A DNA stretch of 64,000 nucleotides, from NCBI GenBank assembly GCA_024742415.1, contig JANSYN010000002.1, positions 372,001-436,000 of the forward strand, in the 5' to 3' direction. This DNA is from Gammaproteobacteria bacterium (lineage in GTDB: Bacteria > Pseudomonadota > Gammaproteobacteria > Pseudomonadales > Halieaceae). The notes below the pieces were generated by a model that saw nothing but the letters and a program-made list of their open reading frames with translations, was not told where the DNA came from and did no database searches. This document shows, in pieces, positions 52,648-61,258 of this stretch (positions are counted from its first letter, which is position 1; each line of letters opens with the position of its first letter). Both the position numbers and the translations under genes were made by a program.

Positions 52648-53802
52648 CTATTGTCGCGCGGCGTCAAAAGCCTCTGTCACCAGGGGGATGAGCTGCGATG
52701 AGGCATAGCCGCTGCCAATAGACCCCTCGGCCAACGTGGGTGACTGCACGGCCAGCAGTGCACCGTAGCCGCGCTCGGTGTCGATCCACGCCACGGCACC
52801 AAAGGCGCCCGGGTCGATAAAGAGAGACGCTTCGGTGGCGCCCGCCGCGGGCGGCGGAATCCACCAGCCCATGCCGTAACCGGACCCACCCTCGTCTACC
52901 GACCCGGTAGGCGTTGCACGATCTATGCGCATGAAGGCAACGGCTTCTGGCGAGAGCACGCGGTTCTCGCCACACAGACCATCATTCAGGTGTAAATCGA
53001 GAATGCGGGCATAATCGTCAATATTGCTCATGGCACCCCCTTCGATATTGGGGTTCTCCAATCCCACCAGCGCGCTCGGGTCACCCGTCCATTCGGCGGA
53101 GGTCGCCAGGTTGTTGCCAAATGCGAACACCTCCAGGCCACACGGCTGGCCAATGTATTGGTCAAACAGCTGGTTCCAGGTGCCACCACCGACGATCTCG
53201 GCCACCGTGCCCGCCAACTGCCACTGGCTGCCGCCATAGTCGAAATTGGTGCCAGGGGGCGTACTGACCAGATCCGGCAGCGGCGTCTGGTAGATGATCT
53301 GGCCGCAGTCCTGCAGTTGACCCACCGGAACATACTGACACAGGTGATCGCCATAGCCGCTGATCTGCCCCAGCCCGGGGATCCCCGAGGTGTTGGACAG
53401 CAACTGCTCTGTCGTGCGCCCGGGCCACACGCCCGTATAGGGCAGGTAGTCATCAATCACGCGGTCGATTTCAAAATCGACGTTGTCGTCATCCTCTGCC
53501 AATGCCATCAACAGCGAGGCCGCAGGTACCTTGCTGGTGGAGGCCAGCAGGATGACGGTATCGTCGGTATGGTCGCCAACGAGGCGTCGATGCACAACAC
53601 CGGCGCGCTTGTCGACAATAATCAGCGATGCACCGGAAAACGCCGGCTGCTGCGCAACAAAAGCCTCCAGGCTGGCATCAGCCGCGCTGAAGTCAGGGAT
53701 CACGGGGAACGGGGCAAGGCCACCGTTATTGGAATCGCTGCAGCCCACCATCATGGCGACGGCCAGCAACAACCCGGTGCGGCTGTTTAATCGTTTATGC
53801 AT
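52648..53802 (-). CDS. Lipoprotein serine hydrolase, beta-lactamase family
   Basis: A 384-residue protein with lipobox MVGC (Cys21) followed by SDSNNGG. SxxK is STSK at residues 88-91 in ILLASTSKVPAASLLMALAE. The next motif is YGG in FDYGGSQWQLAGTVAEIVGG. GMGWWIPP and FGAVAWIDTERGYGALLAVQ are the late family blocks. Similar to the class C-type serine hydrolases at 4268, 14822 and 40357 but shorter. The leader on the minus strand reads ACAACATAACAACGATAAGAGG just before the ATG. It sits upstream of the carotenoid oxygenase (67 bases), possibly co-transcribed. Confidence 0.82.
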   Translation of the reverse strand: MHKRLNSRTGLLLAVAMMVGCSDSNNGGLAPFPVIPDFSAADASLEAFVAQQPAFSGASLIIVDKRAGVVHRRLVGDHTDDTVILLASTSKVPAASLLMALAEDDDNVDFEIDRVIDDYLPYTGVWPGRTTEQLLSNTSGIPGLGQISGYGDHLCQYVPVGQLQDCGQIIYQTPLPDLVSTPPGTNFDYGGSQWQLAGTVAEIVGGGTWNQLFDQYIGQPCGLEVFAFGNNLATSAEWTGDPSALVGLENPNIEGGAMSNIDDYARILDLHLNDGLCGENRVLSPEAVAFMRIDRATPTGSVDEGGSGYGMGWWIPPPAAGATEASLFIDPGAFGAVAWIDTERGYGALLAVQSPTLAEGSIGSGYASSQLIPLVTEAFDAARQ

Positions 53803-54022
53803 TGCTGCCTCTTATCGTTGTTATGTTGTTTGTGTTTACCGGTTTTCTTGCGCGCATTAGCTTACAGTTAATATGGCTTTTATGAGCGACTGCGGTTTTT
53901 ATCGACGCCGACGGCTCACGTGCAGTCCAAGTACTTGTATCAACACACGCCAAACTGCTACTAGCATAGACCAATACCTTGCCCACGCATAAAAGTAATG
54001 CACACAAGCGCGCTGAATTTCC

Positions 54023-54028
54023 TATACT
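54023..54028 (+). promoter_or_regulatory. Possible promoter -10 element (TATACT)
   Basis: TTTCCTATACTGCG sits 39 bases before the ATG of the large lipoprotein at 54067 and would give a short leader. The -35 region (TGCACA at 18 bases) is weak. Confidence 0.35.
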
Positions 54029-54066
54029 GCGACAGCCCCCAAAAAAATCAACGATGAGACTTCATC

Positions 54067-56010
54067 ATGTATAAAAACTTTCTCGCTGCACTGCTGATAC
54101 TCACCTTGTTTGCCTGCTCTGATAACAACGACTCTGTGGCGATCGTACCGCAGCCCCCGGTGGAACCCGAACCGCCGGTGCCGCCACCGCCACCGGGCAG
54201 CAGCGCTTTCCTGCAGGAAACCGTAGACCTGGACAGCCAGGCCACACCGGCGTTCACCCCGGGGACCGCAGGCGTTACGGTGACCAACACCAAACTGCTC
54301 ACACAGTTCGGCGACAGCCAGATCAACTTCAACAAGGCTCGCTACACGCGCTACTACCTTGAAGAAAACGCCGCGCGAACACCCGATGCCATTCTCGTGC
54401 TCATACCGGGCTTTCAAGGCGGGGCATCAACTTTTTATGTGCTGGCGGAAGACTTGCTGCGCAAGGGGCTGGTAGAAAGCAATCTTGCCCTGGAGGTATG
54501 GGCCTTTGACCGCCGCTCCAGTTTTCTTGAAGACACCATTGGCCTGGATCTCGCAGAGGCACAGCGCGACCCCATGCTCGGACTGAATTTCCTGTTCGGT
54601 GATGCGCTGGGCCTGGAGCTTGGTGATGCACTTGCAGCGGGGCCTAATCGGCGCGCGGTGTTCTACAACAGCCACTCTGATACTGCGTTCATGTCGCAGT
54701 GGACAACCCTGGTGCACTCCCAGGATATCGATGCCATCGTCGAGGCCGCACAGGCGGCCGTGCTGGGTGGCAACGTGTTTCTGGGCGGGCACTCCGCGGG
54801 TACCGGCTATACCGCACGCTATGCCGCAACCGACTTCGACCTCAGCGAGGCAGCCACCGACCCGGGCCACGCCAAACTGCGTGGCCTGATGTTGTTTGAG
54901 GGCGGCGGCAGCAGGCTTGCCTCGGAACCCGCTGACGCAGCCACGCTCGACCTGATCGAAGCCAGTTTTGACGGCGGCCTTTATGGCGCCGTACGCGACC
55001 AGGCGCCGCGCTGCATCGACGGTGTTACCGCCTGCACACTAGAGAGCGCCGCGACCGACTGTGCCGCCTTCAGCAACACCTCGTGCGTGCAACCGCGCGG
55101 CGCGTTCTCTGAAGTTGCCGGGCTACTCTCACCGCAGTTGCTGGCGATCTCGGAAGTGAACGCACTGGACGCTGAAGAAGTGGGCGACGGGGTGCTTTCA
55201 ATTCTGCTGACCGACCAGAACGGCATTGAGGGCAATAACGCGGTCGCACAGGTGCCTGAGCTGTCGATCCTGACACCACTGGTGGGCAGCACGCCAGCAT
55301 CATCACCTGCGCTGCTGGGCAAGTTCCTTGACGACGATGGCGTGGCCGCCCAGGTCGCCAGCTTTGTCGCCACCTCACTGGGTGCCGACGGCCCCATCGT
55401 GGATGGCATCGCCACGTGGCTGAGCAAGGGCGAGGATATTCCGCAGAGCGCGCTGGTCGACAACGGGCCTGCGCCCACCACGCTGGAGGATATCGGGGTG
55501 TGGGGTATCGAAGCGGAACCCTCGGACCTCGAAGGCCGCATGCTGCCGATTTTCTACCGCGGCCAGACCAACTTTTCGGAGTGGTACTACCCCTCCTCCG
55601 GCCTGGCCGTTACCAGCGGCCTGGGGCTGGACACCACTGAACTGTCGGCGCCTCCACCACTGGGCCGCGGTCGCAGCGATATCGAGAACCGCACGCAGGC
55701 GGCGGGCATTGATATTCCGGTAATCGCCTTTGGCGGCAGCAACGGGCTGACACCCGTACCCGCCGTCTGGCTGGGCTTCGCCGACGCCATTGCGCCATGC
55801 GCCGCACCAAGCTGCGACGGTGTAACGGGCAGGGTCGTCGACCGCTTGAACCCCAACCCGGCTTTCCCGACCTTCGGCGACATTGGCGGAGGGTTCGAGG
55901 TTTATATGTCAGAGGGCTACGCGCACGTCGATATCCTGACAGCGGACGACGACGAGTCGAACAACGTCATCGACCCATTGCTCGCCTTCATTCAACGCAA
56001 CTTGCAGTAG
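54067..56010 (+). CDS. Large lipoprotein alpha/beta hydrolase
   Basis: A 647-residue protein with lipobox LTLFAC (SDNNDS follows) and a Pro-rich tether of about 25 residues (VPQPPVEPEPPVPPPPPG). The alpha/beta-hydrolase core opens ILVLIPGFQGGASTFYVLAEDLL and has the nucleophile elbow FLGGHSAGTGYTARYAA (G-x-S-x-G). A large cap region is inserted, and a late YAHVDILTADDDE block may contain the catalytic His. I do not recognise a named family; it may be an esterase or lipase of the outer-membrane surface. It runs into a second lipoprotein gene 29 bases later. Confidence 0.72.
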   Translation: MYKNFLAALLILTLFACSDNNDSVAIVPQPPVEPEPPVPPPPPGSSAFLQETVDLDSQATPAFTPGTAGVTVTNTKLLTQFGDSQINFNKARYTRYYLEENAARTPDAILVLIPGFQGGASTFYVLAEDLLRKGLVESNLALEVWAFDRRSSFLEDTIGLDLAEAQRDPMLGLNFLFGDALGLELGDALAAGPNRRAVFYNSHSDTAFMSQWTTLVHSQDIDAIVEAAQAAVLGGNVFLGGHSAGTGYTARYAATDFDLSEAATDPGHAKLRGLMLFEGGGSRLASEPADAATLDLIEASFDGGLYGAVRDQAPRCIDGVTACTLESAATDCAAFSNTSCVQPRGAFSEVAGLLSPQLLAISEVNALDAEEVGDGVLSILLTDQNGIEGNNAVAQVPELSILTPLVGSTPASSPALLGKFLDDDGVAAQVASFVATSLGADGPIVDGIATWLSKGEDIPQSALVDNGPAPTTLEDIGVWGIEAEPSDLEGRMLPIFYRGQTNFSEWYYPSSGLAVTSGLGLDTTELSAPPPLGRGRSDIENRTQAAGIDIPVIAFGGSNGLTPVPAVWLGFADAIAPCAAPSCDGVTGRVVDRLNPNPAFPTFGDIGGGFEVYMSEGYAHVDILTADDDESNNVIDPLLAFIQRNLQ

Positions 56011-56039
56011 CGCCCGGCGAACTTCAGGAGACCTTCACG

Positions 56040-57854
56040 ATGCGACTCACTATAACAACACGAACACTGTGCGGCGCAGCAGCACTCGCCCTGGGCATCA
56101 GCGGCTGTTCGGACGGCAAAGACGCCACCGCCACACCCCCGGTCATGATGAGCTGTGCCGCCGCAGCGACGCAGGCCGTGCAATCGTGCATGCGCACAGT
56201 GAATGCCGCCATCGGCGCATGCTACTTTGAGCAGGACGGGCCTTGTCAGGACAATAACCCCGACATACTCGCGGCGCACAATGACCTTGAGGCGTCCATA
56301 CAGGACCACTGCGCGGACGCTGAGTTTCTCAATCTCTCGACCGACGCGCTGGTCGGCCGCCTGGCGGACACCTGCCAATCCCAGGCCGACTCGCTGGGCT
56401 GGCGCACTTTTGGCGGGCCACAGGGTGCCATCTGGCCAGATACCAACGATGCACAACGCGCCTGCCTGCAAACCGCGCACAGCAGCGCCAGTGCATTCCT
56501 GCAGGACGCGGTTGCCGCCAAAAGTGATTGCCTGCTGGATGCAAGCTGTGACGCCAGCGCCCTGCAGGCGCAGCAGGAAGCCGCCGCCCAGGAGGCATCT
56601 GCAGCCATCGGCGACGACTGCGAAGATCTCGCCGCCATGGTGGCGCTGACCCCGCAGCAGTACATCACCAACACCGGCGACCAGATAGACTGCACCGTGG
56701 CTGCCGCGCATGCGGACACCGCGGCGCTGGGACTGTCGTGCGGCCCCAGTAACGTGGACGCCGCACCCGCGCGCGGACAGTGGACGCAGATCGTCCTCGA
56801 CAGCAACAAGTGGGGCACGATGTGCGGCGACGGCAGTGAGTATGCCATTCACGTTCGGCTCGCGCCGGAAGGCGAACCCCTGGACCGGGTGCTGGTTGGT
56901 CTGCAGGGCGGCGGCGTGTGCCTGTTTGAAGAAGATTGCAAGGCACGCTTCGCTGCCAGCCCGGACCTCTTCAACGCCCAGGACGACCTGCCACTGGGCG
57001 GCGGTATTGCCTCGGACGACCCGGACAACCCGTTTGCCAACTGGACCAAGGTCTACTTGCCCTACTGCAACCAGGACGTTTTTATCGGCGGGGGCATTGT
57101 TGAGGATTTTGGCGAGCTGCAGCTACCGCGCTATGGCACCATCAACCTGCGCGCGGGAATGCGCGTCGTTCGCGACATCATCTGGCAGGCCATGGATGCC
57201 GGCACCGACACCGGCTATCGACCCGATGAACTGATCGCACTGTTTGGCGGCTTTTCTGCCGGCGGCTACGGGGCGCTGTACAACTATCACTGGGTGCTCG
57301 ATGACCTGCTGTGGCCGCGCACCGCCGCCTACCCCGACGCGGGCGGCGCCCTGGATAACGGCTCTGTTGCGGGCGTTCGTGGGCTGGGCTTTGTGAAAAT
57401 CCCTGCGTGGGGCGCGCAACCCTACCTGCCCCCCTACTGCTTCAGTGGTGACTGCGCCGTTGGCCCCGACAACTATCGGGCGTTTTCTCCGCGCCTGAAG
57501 CAGGTCCCGCAGCAGCAGTTCCTGATCGTATCGAACCAGAAGGACAACACCCAACAGGGCGACGCCTTCTTTGACGACGAGGCGCAATGGATTGACGCCA
57601 TGCGCGCCGCCTACTGCGACACCAAGGACCTGCCGGGTATTCAATGGTATTTGACCAGCGATTCCGTCAACAGCGTACACGTCGTGTCGGTACGCGATGA
57701 GTTCTACTACGGCGCAGTCGCCGGCGAGCGCATGGTGGACTGGTTCTGGCGCGCAGTGACCGACCCCGATTCCGTTGAGGATCGGGCCGAGGAAGGCAAC
57801 TTTACCACCGACATTCCGGGTTCGAATCCGTTCCCGTGTGAATTACCGCTATAG
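56040..57854 (+). CDS. Large lipoprotein with Cys-rich domain and Notum/pectin acetylesterase-like domain
   Basis: A 604-residue protein with AGGAG nine bases before the ATG and lipobox ISGC followed by SDGKD. Residues 30-240 form a Cys- and Ala-rich helical domain with about a dozen Cys spaced for disulphides (for example SCAAAATQAVQSCMRTVNAAIGACYF). From about residue 245 a Notum/pectinacetylesterase fold appears: VLVGLQGGGVCLFEEDC, KVYLPYCNQDVFIGGG and the elbow ALFGGFSAGGYGALYNYHW with nucleophile Ser. The last catalytic block is SDSVNSVHVVS. A relative of the shorter 17465 protein plus an N-terminal extension I cannot assign. An SDR gene starts 14 bases after its stop. Confidence 0.8.
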   Translation: MRLTITTRTLCGAAALALGISGCSDGKDATATPPVMMSCAAAATQAVQSCMRTVNAAIGACYFEQDGPCQDNNPDILAAHNDLEASIQDHCADAEFLNLSTDALVGRLADTCQSQADSLGWRTFGGPQGAIWPDTNDAQRACLQTAHSSASAFLQDAVAAKSDCLLDASCDASALQAQQEAAAQEASAAIGDDCEDLAAMVALTPQQYITNTGDQIDCTVAAAHADTAALGLSCGPSNVDAAPARGQWTQIVLDSNKWGTMCGDGSEYAIHVRLAPEGEPLDRVLVGLQGGGVCLFEEDCKARFAASPDLFNAQDDLPLGGGIASDDPDNPFANWTKVYLPYCNQDVFIGGGIVEDFGELQLPRYGTINLRAGMRVVRDIIWQAMDAGTDTGYRPDELIALFGGFSAGGYGALYNYHWVLDDLLWPRTAAYPDAGGALDNGSVAGVRGLGFVKIPAWGAQPYLPPYCFSGDCAVGPDNYRAFSPRLKQVPQQQFLIVSNQKDNTQQGDAFFDDEAQWIDAMRAAYCDTKDLPGIQWYLTSDSVNSVHVVSVRDEFYYGAVAGERMVDWFWRAVTDPDSVEDRAEEGNFTTDIPGSNPFPCELPL

Positions 57855-57868
57855 CCCTGGAGACGAGC

Positions 57869-58669
57869 ATGTCATTAATGGACAAATTTTCACTCAAGAA
57901 TAAAGTCGCCGTCATCACTGGCGCCGGCAAGGGCATCGGTGCGTCGATTGCGCGCACCTTTGCCGAGGCCGGTGCAGACGTTGTGCTGGGCGCACGCACC
58001 GAGGCTGACCTGGAAAGCGTTGCCGCCGACGTGCGCGCCTTTGGTCGTGAAGCGCTGGTGGTTCCTACGGACGTACTGGACTTCGACCAGCTACAACACC
58101 TGGCCGACAGCGCCAGGGCCCGTTTCGGGCGTATCGACATTCTGGTCAACAACGCCGGCGGCTTTCCGCCCAAGCCTGCACTGGATACCACTGCCCGGGA
58201 ACTGGAGGGCGCGTTTCGCTTTAACGTGACCACCGCGTTCGAGCTGACCCGCATCTGCGCTCCCATCATGGTGGAGAACACCGACGGCGGCTGCGTACTG
58301 AATATCTCGTCTATCGCCGGGCACAAACCCACGCCCTGGTTTGCCGCCTACGGCACCGCCAAAGGCGCGTTGTCGCTGCTGACACAGGAACTTGCCCAGG
58401 AGTTTGCGCCCCGGATCCGCGTTAATGCTATTGCTGTTGGTTCGACCAAAACTGACGCACTGAACACCGTGCTGACCCCTGAGATCGAGCAAACCATGGT
58501 CGACCTGACGCCGATGGCGCGTCTGGGCGAGGTGGAAGACATCGCACTGGGAGCGCTGTACCTGTGCTCGCCCGCGGCCAGCTACGTCACCGGAGACATT
58601 CTGGGCGTCAATGGCGGCCTGGAGCGGCTCAATATGCAAATGCCACGTGCCTGGGGCGGTATTGGTTAA
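57869..58669 (+). CDS. Short-chain dehydrogenase/reductase (7-alpha-hydroxysteroid-dehydrogenase-like)
   Basis: A 266-residue protein with GGAGACGAGC before the ATG. Motifs: ITGAGKGIGASIARTF, DILVNNAGGFPP, ISSIAGHKPTPWFAAYGTAKGAL (Ser, Tyr-x3-Lys) and the NAIAVGSTKTDAL segment. The Asn-Asn-Ala-Gly-Gly after DILV and overall pattern resemble 7-alpha-hydroxysteroid dehydrogenase-like SDRs, but a specific steroid substrate is inference. It starts 14 bases after the Notum-like gene and is followed by a metal-dependent hydrolase gene after 111 bases. Confidence 0.88.
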   Translation: MSLMDKFSLKNKVAVITGAGKGIGASIARTFAEAGADVVLGARTEADLESVAADVRAFGREALVVPTDVLDFDQLQHLADSARARFGRIDILVNNAGGFPPKPALDTTARELEGAFRFNVTTAFELTRICAPIMVENTDGGCVLNISSIAGHKPTPWFAAYGTAKGALSLLTQELAQEFAPRIRVNAIAVGSTKTDALNTVLTPEIEQTMVDLTPMARLGEVEDIALGALYLCSPAASYVTGDILGVNGGLERLNMQMPRAWGGIG

Positions 58670-58780
58670 CAGTTGTGGGCCAGGCAACCGCCAATCACCC
58701 GATTATGGCCATTTATGACCAAATGGGGTTTCGGCGGCAGCAGTACACTTTGCGCAATGGATGTACTGGAGGTCAACGCA

Positions 58781-59626
58781 ATGCCACTTCTCTCACATAC
58801 CCCTGACAACGTCTCTATCAAGCCGCGCAATAGAGAGTATGCCATCGCCCAGTGCCTGGGTAAGGACTGGTTTGACGACCACGCCTTCAAAACAGCCTGG
58901 TTCAATTCCATGTCGATCCTGTTCCCGCTGGGCGAGAAATTCTTCATCGACAGCGTGCGTCACTACGCCAAGCGCATCGAGGATCCGAAACTGCAGGAAG
59001 AAATCCGCGGTTTCTGCGGCCAGGAGGGCTACCACCGCCGCGAGCACCAGCGCTACAACGAGACGCTGTGCGCAGCGCGCGGCTATGACCTGGCGCTCAT
59101 GGAAGGCCGCCTGCAGAAGAACCTCGACCGCGCGTACAAGTTTCTCTCGGCCCGGCAGCGTCTGGCGGGCACTGCGGCAGTTGAACACATTACGGCGATC
59201 ATGGCCGAATCGGAGCTGGCTGACGAAAACCCCATGATCCAGAATGTCGACCCCACCATGAAGCAACTGTGGGACTGGCATGCCGCCGAAGAAATGGAAC
59301 ACAAGGCGGTGGCCTTTGATGTCTACCGCGCCATCGGCGGCACTGAAAAGATGCGCAAAGGTGCGATGCGCCGCGTCACGGTTTTTCTGATGCTCGACGT
59401 GCTACGCAACGTCATCCACATGCTCAGGTGCGATGGCAAGCTGTGGAACCTGCGCCTGTGGGCTGAGGGCGTGAAGTTCCTGTTCGGCAAAGACGGAATC
59501 CTGCGTCGTGTTGGTCCCGCCTATAAGGATTATTTCCGCGAGGGCTTTCACCCCTGGGACCGCGACACACGGCACCTGCTACAACACTGGAACGAAACCG
59601 ACGTCGCACCACAGGCCGCTGCCTGA
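58781..59626 (+). CDS. Metal-dependent hydrolase family protein (PF10118-like)
   Basis: A 281-residue protein. Of three in-frame ATGs, the one at 58781 is selected because GGAGGT lies eight bases before it. The helical di-metal pattern is seen as KFFIDSVRHYAKRI, FCGQEGYHRREHQRYNE, AAVEHITAIMAESE and WHAAEEMEHKAVAFDVY, the E-x2-H repeat of a ferritin-like or di-iron fold. This is the family annotated as metal-dependent hydrolase (PF10118), frequent in bacteria that use alkanes and steroids; its activity is uncertain. A tetraloop terminator follows. Confidence 0.85.
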   Translation: MPLLSHTPDNVSIKPRNREYAIAQCLGKDWFDDHAFKTAWFNSMSILFPLGEKFFIDSVRHYAKRIEDPKLQEEIRGFCGQEGYHRREHQRYNETLCAARGYDLALMEGRLQKNLDRAYKFLSARQRLAGTAAVEHITAIMAESELADENPMIQNVDPTMKQLWDWHAAEEMEHKAVAFDVYRAIGGTEKMRKGAMRRVTVFLMLDVLRNVIHMLRCDGKLWNLRLWAEGVKFLFGKDGILRRVGPAYKDYFREGFHPWDRDTRHLLQHWNETDVAPQAAA

Positions 59627-59640
59627 CCCTGCAGCAAACG

Positions 59641-59668
59641 AAAAGGCGCCTACGGGCGTCTTTTTTGT
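59641..59668 (+). terminator. Terminator with C-TACG-G tetraloop
   Basis: AAAAGGCGCC and GGCGTCTTTT form a stem closed by a TACG loop, a UNCG-type tetraloop, with six T after it. One G-T wobble is present. It lies 15 bases past the metal-hydrolase stop and 13 before the convergent LLM gene's stop. Confidence 0.85.
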
Positions 59669-59680
59669 TCGTGCAACGCG

Positions 59681-60550
59681 CTAGGTAAACTGGCTGATGA
59701 TGTCGTCGGCATAGCGTTTCACGCCGTCTATCTTCTTCTCAAGTTCGTCGGTTTCGCCATGGTAAAACGGCCACGGCATCGTCAGGATGTGGGTGACGCC
59801 CGCGTCTTCCAGGCGTTTATAACCGTCGACATCCCAGGCGTCCGACGGCGTTGCCATCACGCTGAAAGACTTGTCCTGGGTTCCGTACTCGCGACGCCAG
59901 GCCTGGATTCTGTCGATTGACGCGATGATCTCTTCGCTGGTTTGCAGGTCAGTGACCCAGCCGTCACCCAGGCGCGCGGCGCGCTTCATGGCGGGGTCGG
60001 AAATTCCCCCGATCCAGATGGGAATATAGTCTGTCGGCGCGGGGTTCATCTCCAGCGCGTCAAACTGATAGTGCTGCCCCTGGTACTCCACCAGTTCGCC
60101 CGTCCACAGCAGGCGCAGTATTTCCAGCATTTCATCGGTGCGCTTGCCGCGTGTGCGAAAGTCCGCTTCCATCAAGGCAAATTCGTCTGCCGACCAGCCC
60201 ACACCAATGGCCGGTATGACGCGATTATTGGATACGATCGCCGCCGTGCTGATGGCCTTGGCCACCAGGAACGGGTTGCGCATGGGCAGCACGAAAATAT
60301 TGTTGGTAAAGCGCAGCTGCTTGGTAATGGTGGCCAGCGCGCCAATCATTACCCATGGGTCCGGCCAATCGGTAAAGGGCTGCCAGCGACGCGAGCCATC
60401 TTCGGTGTAGGGGTAAGGCGTGCTGATCTGCTCGGGATTCACCACGTGATCGGAAAACGACATGGCATACCAGCCATGTTCATCGGCCACGGGCGCCAGT
60501 TCAGTCAGGTGTGCAACGCTACTGAACGACGTACTAATAATAAACTTCAT
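59681..60550 (-). CDS. LLM-class flavin (F420- or FMN-) dependent oxidoreductase
   Basis: A 289-residue protein. The ATG at 60550 is preferred to one at 60583, since the luciferase-like TIM barrel begins with KFIISTSFSSVAHLTELAPVADEHGWYAMSFSDHV. The conserved RLRFTNNIFVLPMRNP-type block (KQLRFTNNIFVLPMRNPFLVAKAISTAA) and VIPAIGVGWSADEFALME follow, then PIWIGGISDPAMKRAARLGDGWV. Bacterial luciferase-like LLM family; cofactor FMN or F420 not decidable. Substrate unknown. Confidence 0.88.
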   Translation of the reverse strand: MKFIISTSFSSVAHLTELAPVADEHGWYAMSFSDHVVNPEQISTPYPYTEDGSRRWQPFTDWPDPWVMIGALATITKQLRFTNNIFVLPMRNPFLVAKAISTAAIVSNNRVIPAIGVGWSADEFALMEADFRTRGKRTDEMLEILRLLWTGELVEYQGQHYQFDALEMNPAPTDYIPIWIGGISDPAMKRAARLGDGWVTDLQTSEEIIASIDRIQAWRREYGTQDKSFSVMATPSDAWDVDGYKRLEDAGVTHILTMPWPFYHGETDELEKKIDGVKRYADDIISQFT

Positions 60551-60700
60551 AGTGAACTCTGCTGCCAAGGGGTTTGCATGCAATGCATGCGTTGAAATTT
60601 CATCGTTTCACAAGAGCCTGTGGCGGGTTCACGCCGCAACCGCCACGGGCCGGCCCGGAAAGCACCGCGCCGAACCCGACAGGATTCTGCCAGGTTTCAA

Positions 60701-61258
60701 TCAGAGGTTGGGCTCTTTCGAGATATTGATCAGCTTGCTGGGCTCAACATAAATGTAGGACAGGCACTGGCCCTCCTCGGCGTTGAACATATCCAGGTGA
60801 TCACCCATGGTGCAATGCTGTGCATCGTGCACGCGAATCCACACGATCTCATGACAGCCAATGCCATTAAACTGAATGCGCTTGTACTGGTCGCGCCCGG
60901 GCTTGATGGAAGTAAATGACTGCGAGCGATGATCGAAAACAACGTTCTTGTCGTTGTAGACAGAAAAGCGCGGTACCAGGCTCCTGATCTTGAAGCCCAG
61001 GTTATTCTGCAGGCGCAACTGCAAGCCGCAGGCGTCCTGCATTTCCTTGACCTCGGTTACCGTGAGCACGGCGCTGGTTTCGGGGTTGCCCGGCTCCACC
61101 TCAACAAAATCCCAGGTATGGTCGCCACGCAATACCACCACGCGCCCATCGCTGGTGACAGCTTCGACCTCGCCGTCGAGATGACCCTGCGCGCCAGCGC
61201 TGATCGAAAGCGTTGCAACGACAAGGGCAACAATGTGCAGCTTTGCATAATTAAGCAT
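60701..61258 (-). CDS. Exported protein of unknown function
   Basis: A 185-residue protein with signal peptide KLHIVALVVATLSISAGAQG (cleavage near AGAQG). Early part has GEVEAVTSDGRVVVLRGDHTWDFVEVE, a small beta motif also seen in DUF3157-like proteins. Two pairs of Cys (ACGLQL, GCHEIV, HCTMG, QCLSY) could form disulphides in the periplasm. The middle part FKIRSLVPRFSVYNDKNVVFDHRSQSF suggests a beta-sandwich. No firm family. It lies upstream of an 11-bp repeat region. Confidence 0.6.
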   Translation of the reverse strand: MLNYAKLHIVALVVATLSISAGAQGHLDGEVEAVTSDGRVVVLRGDHTWDFVEVEPGNPETSAVLTVTEVKEMQDACGLQLRLQNNLGFKIRSLVPRFSVYNDKNVVFDHRSQSFTSIKPGRDQYKRIQFNGIGCHEIVWIRVHDAQHCTMGDHLDMFNAEEGQCLSYIYVEPSKLINISKEPNL

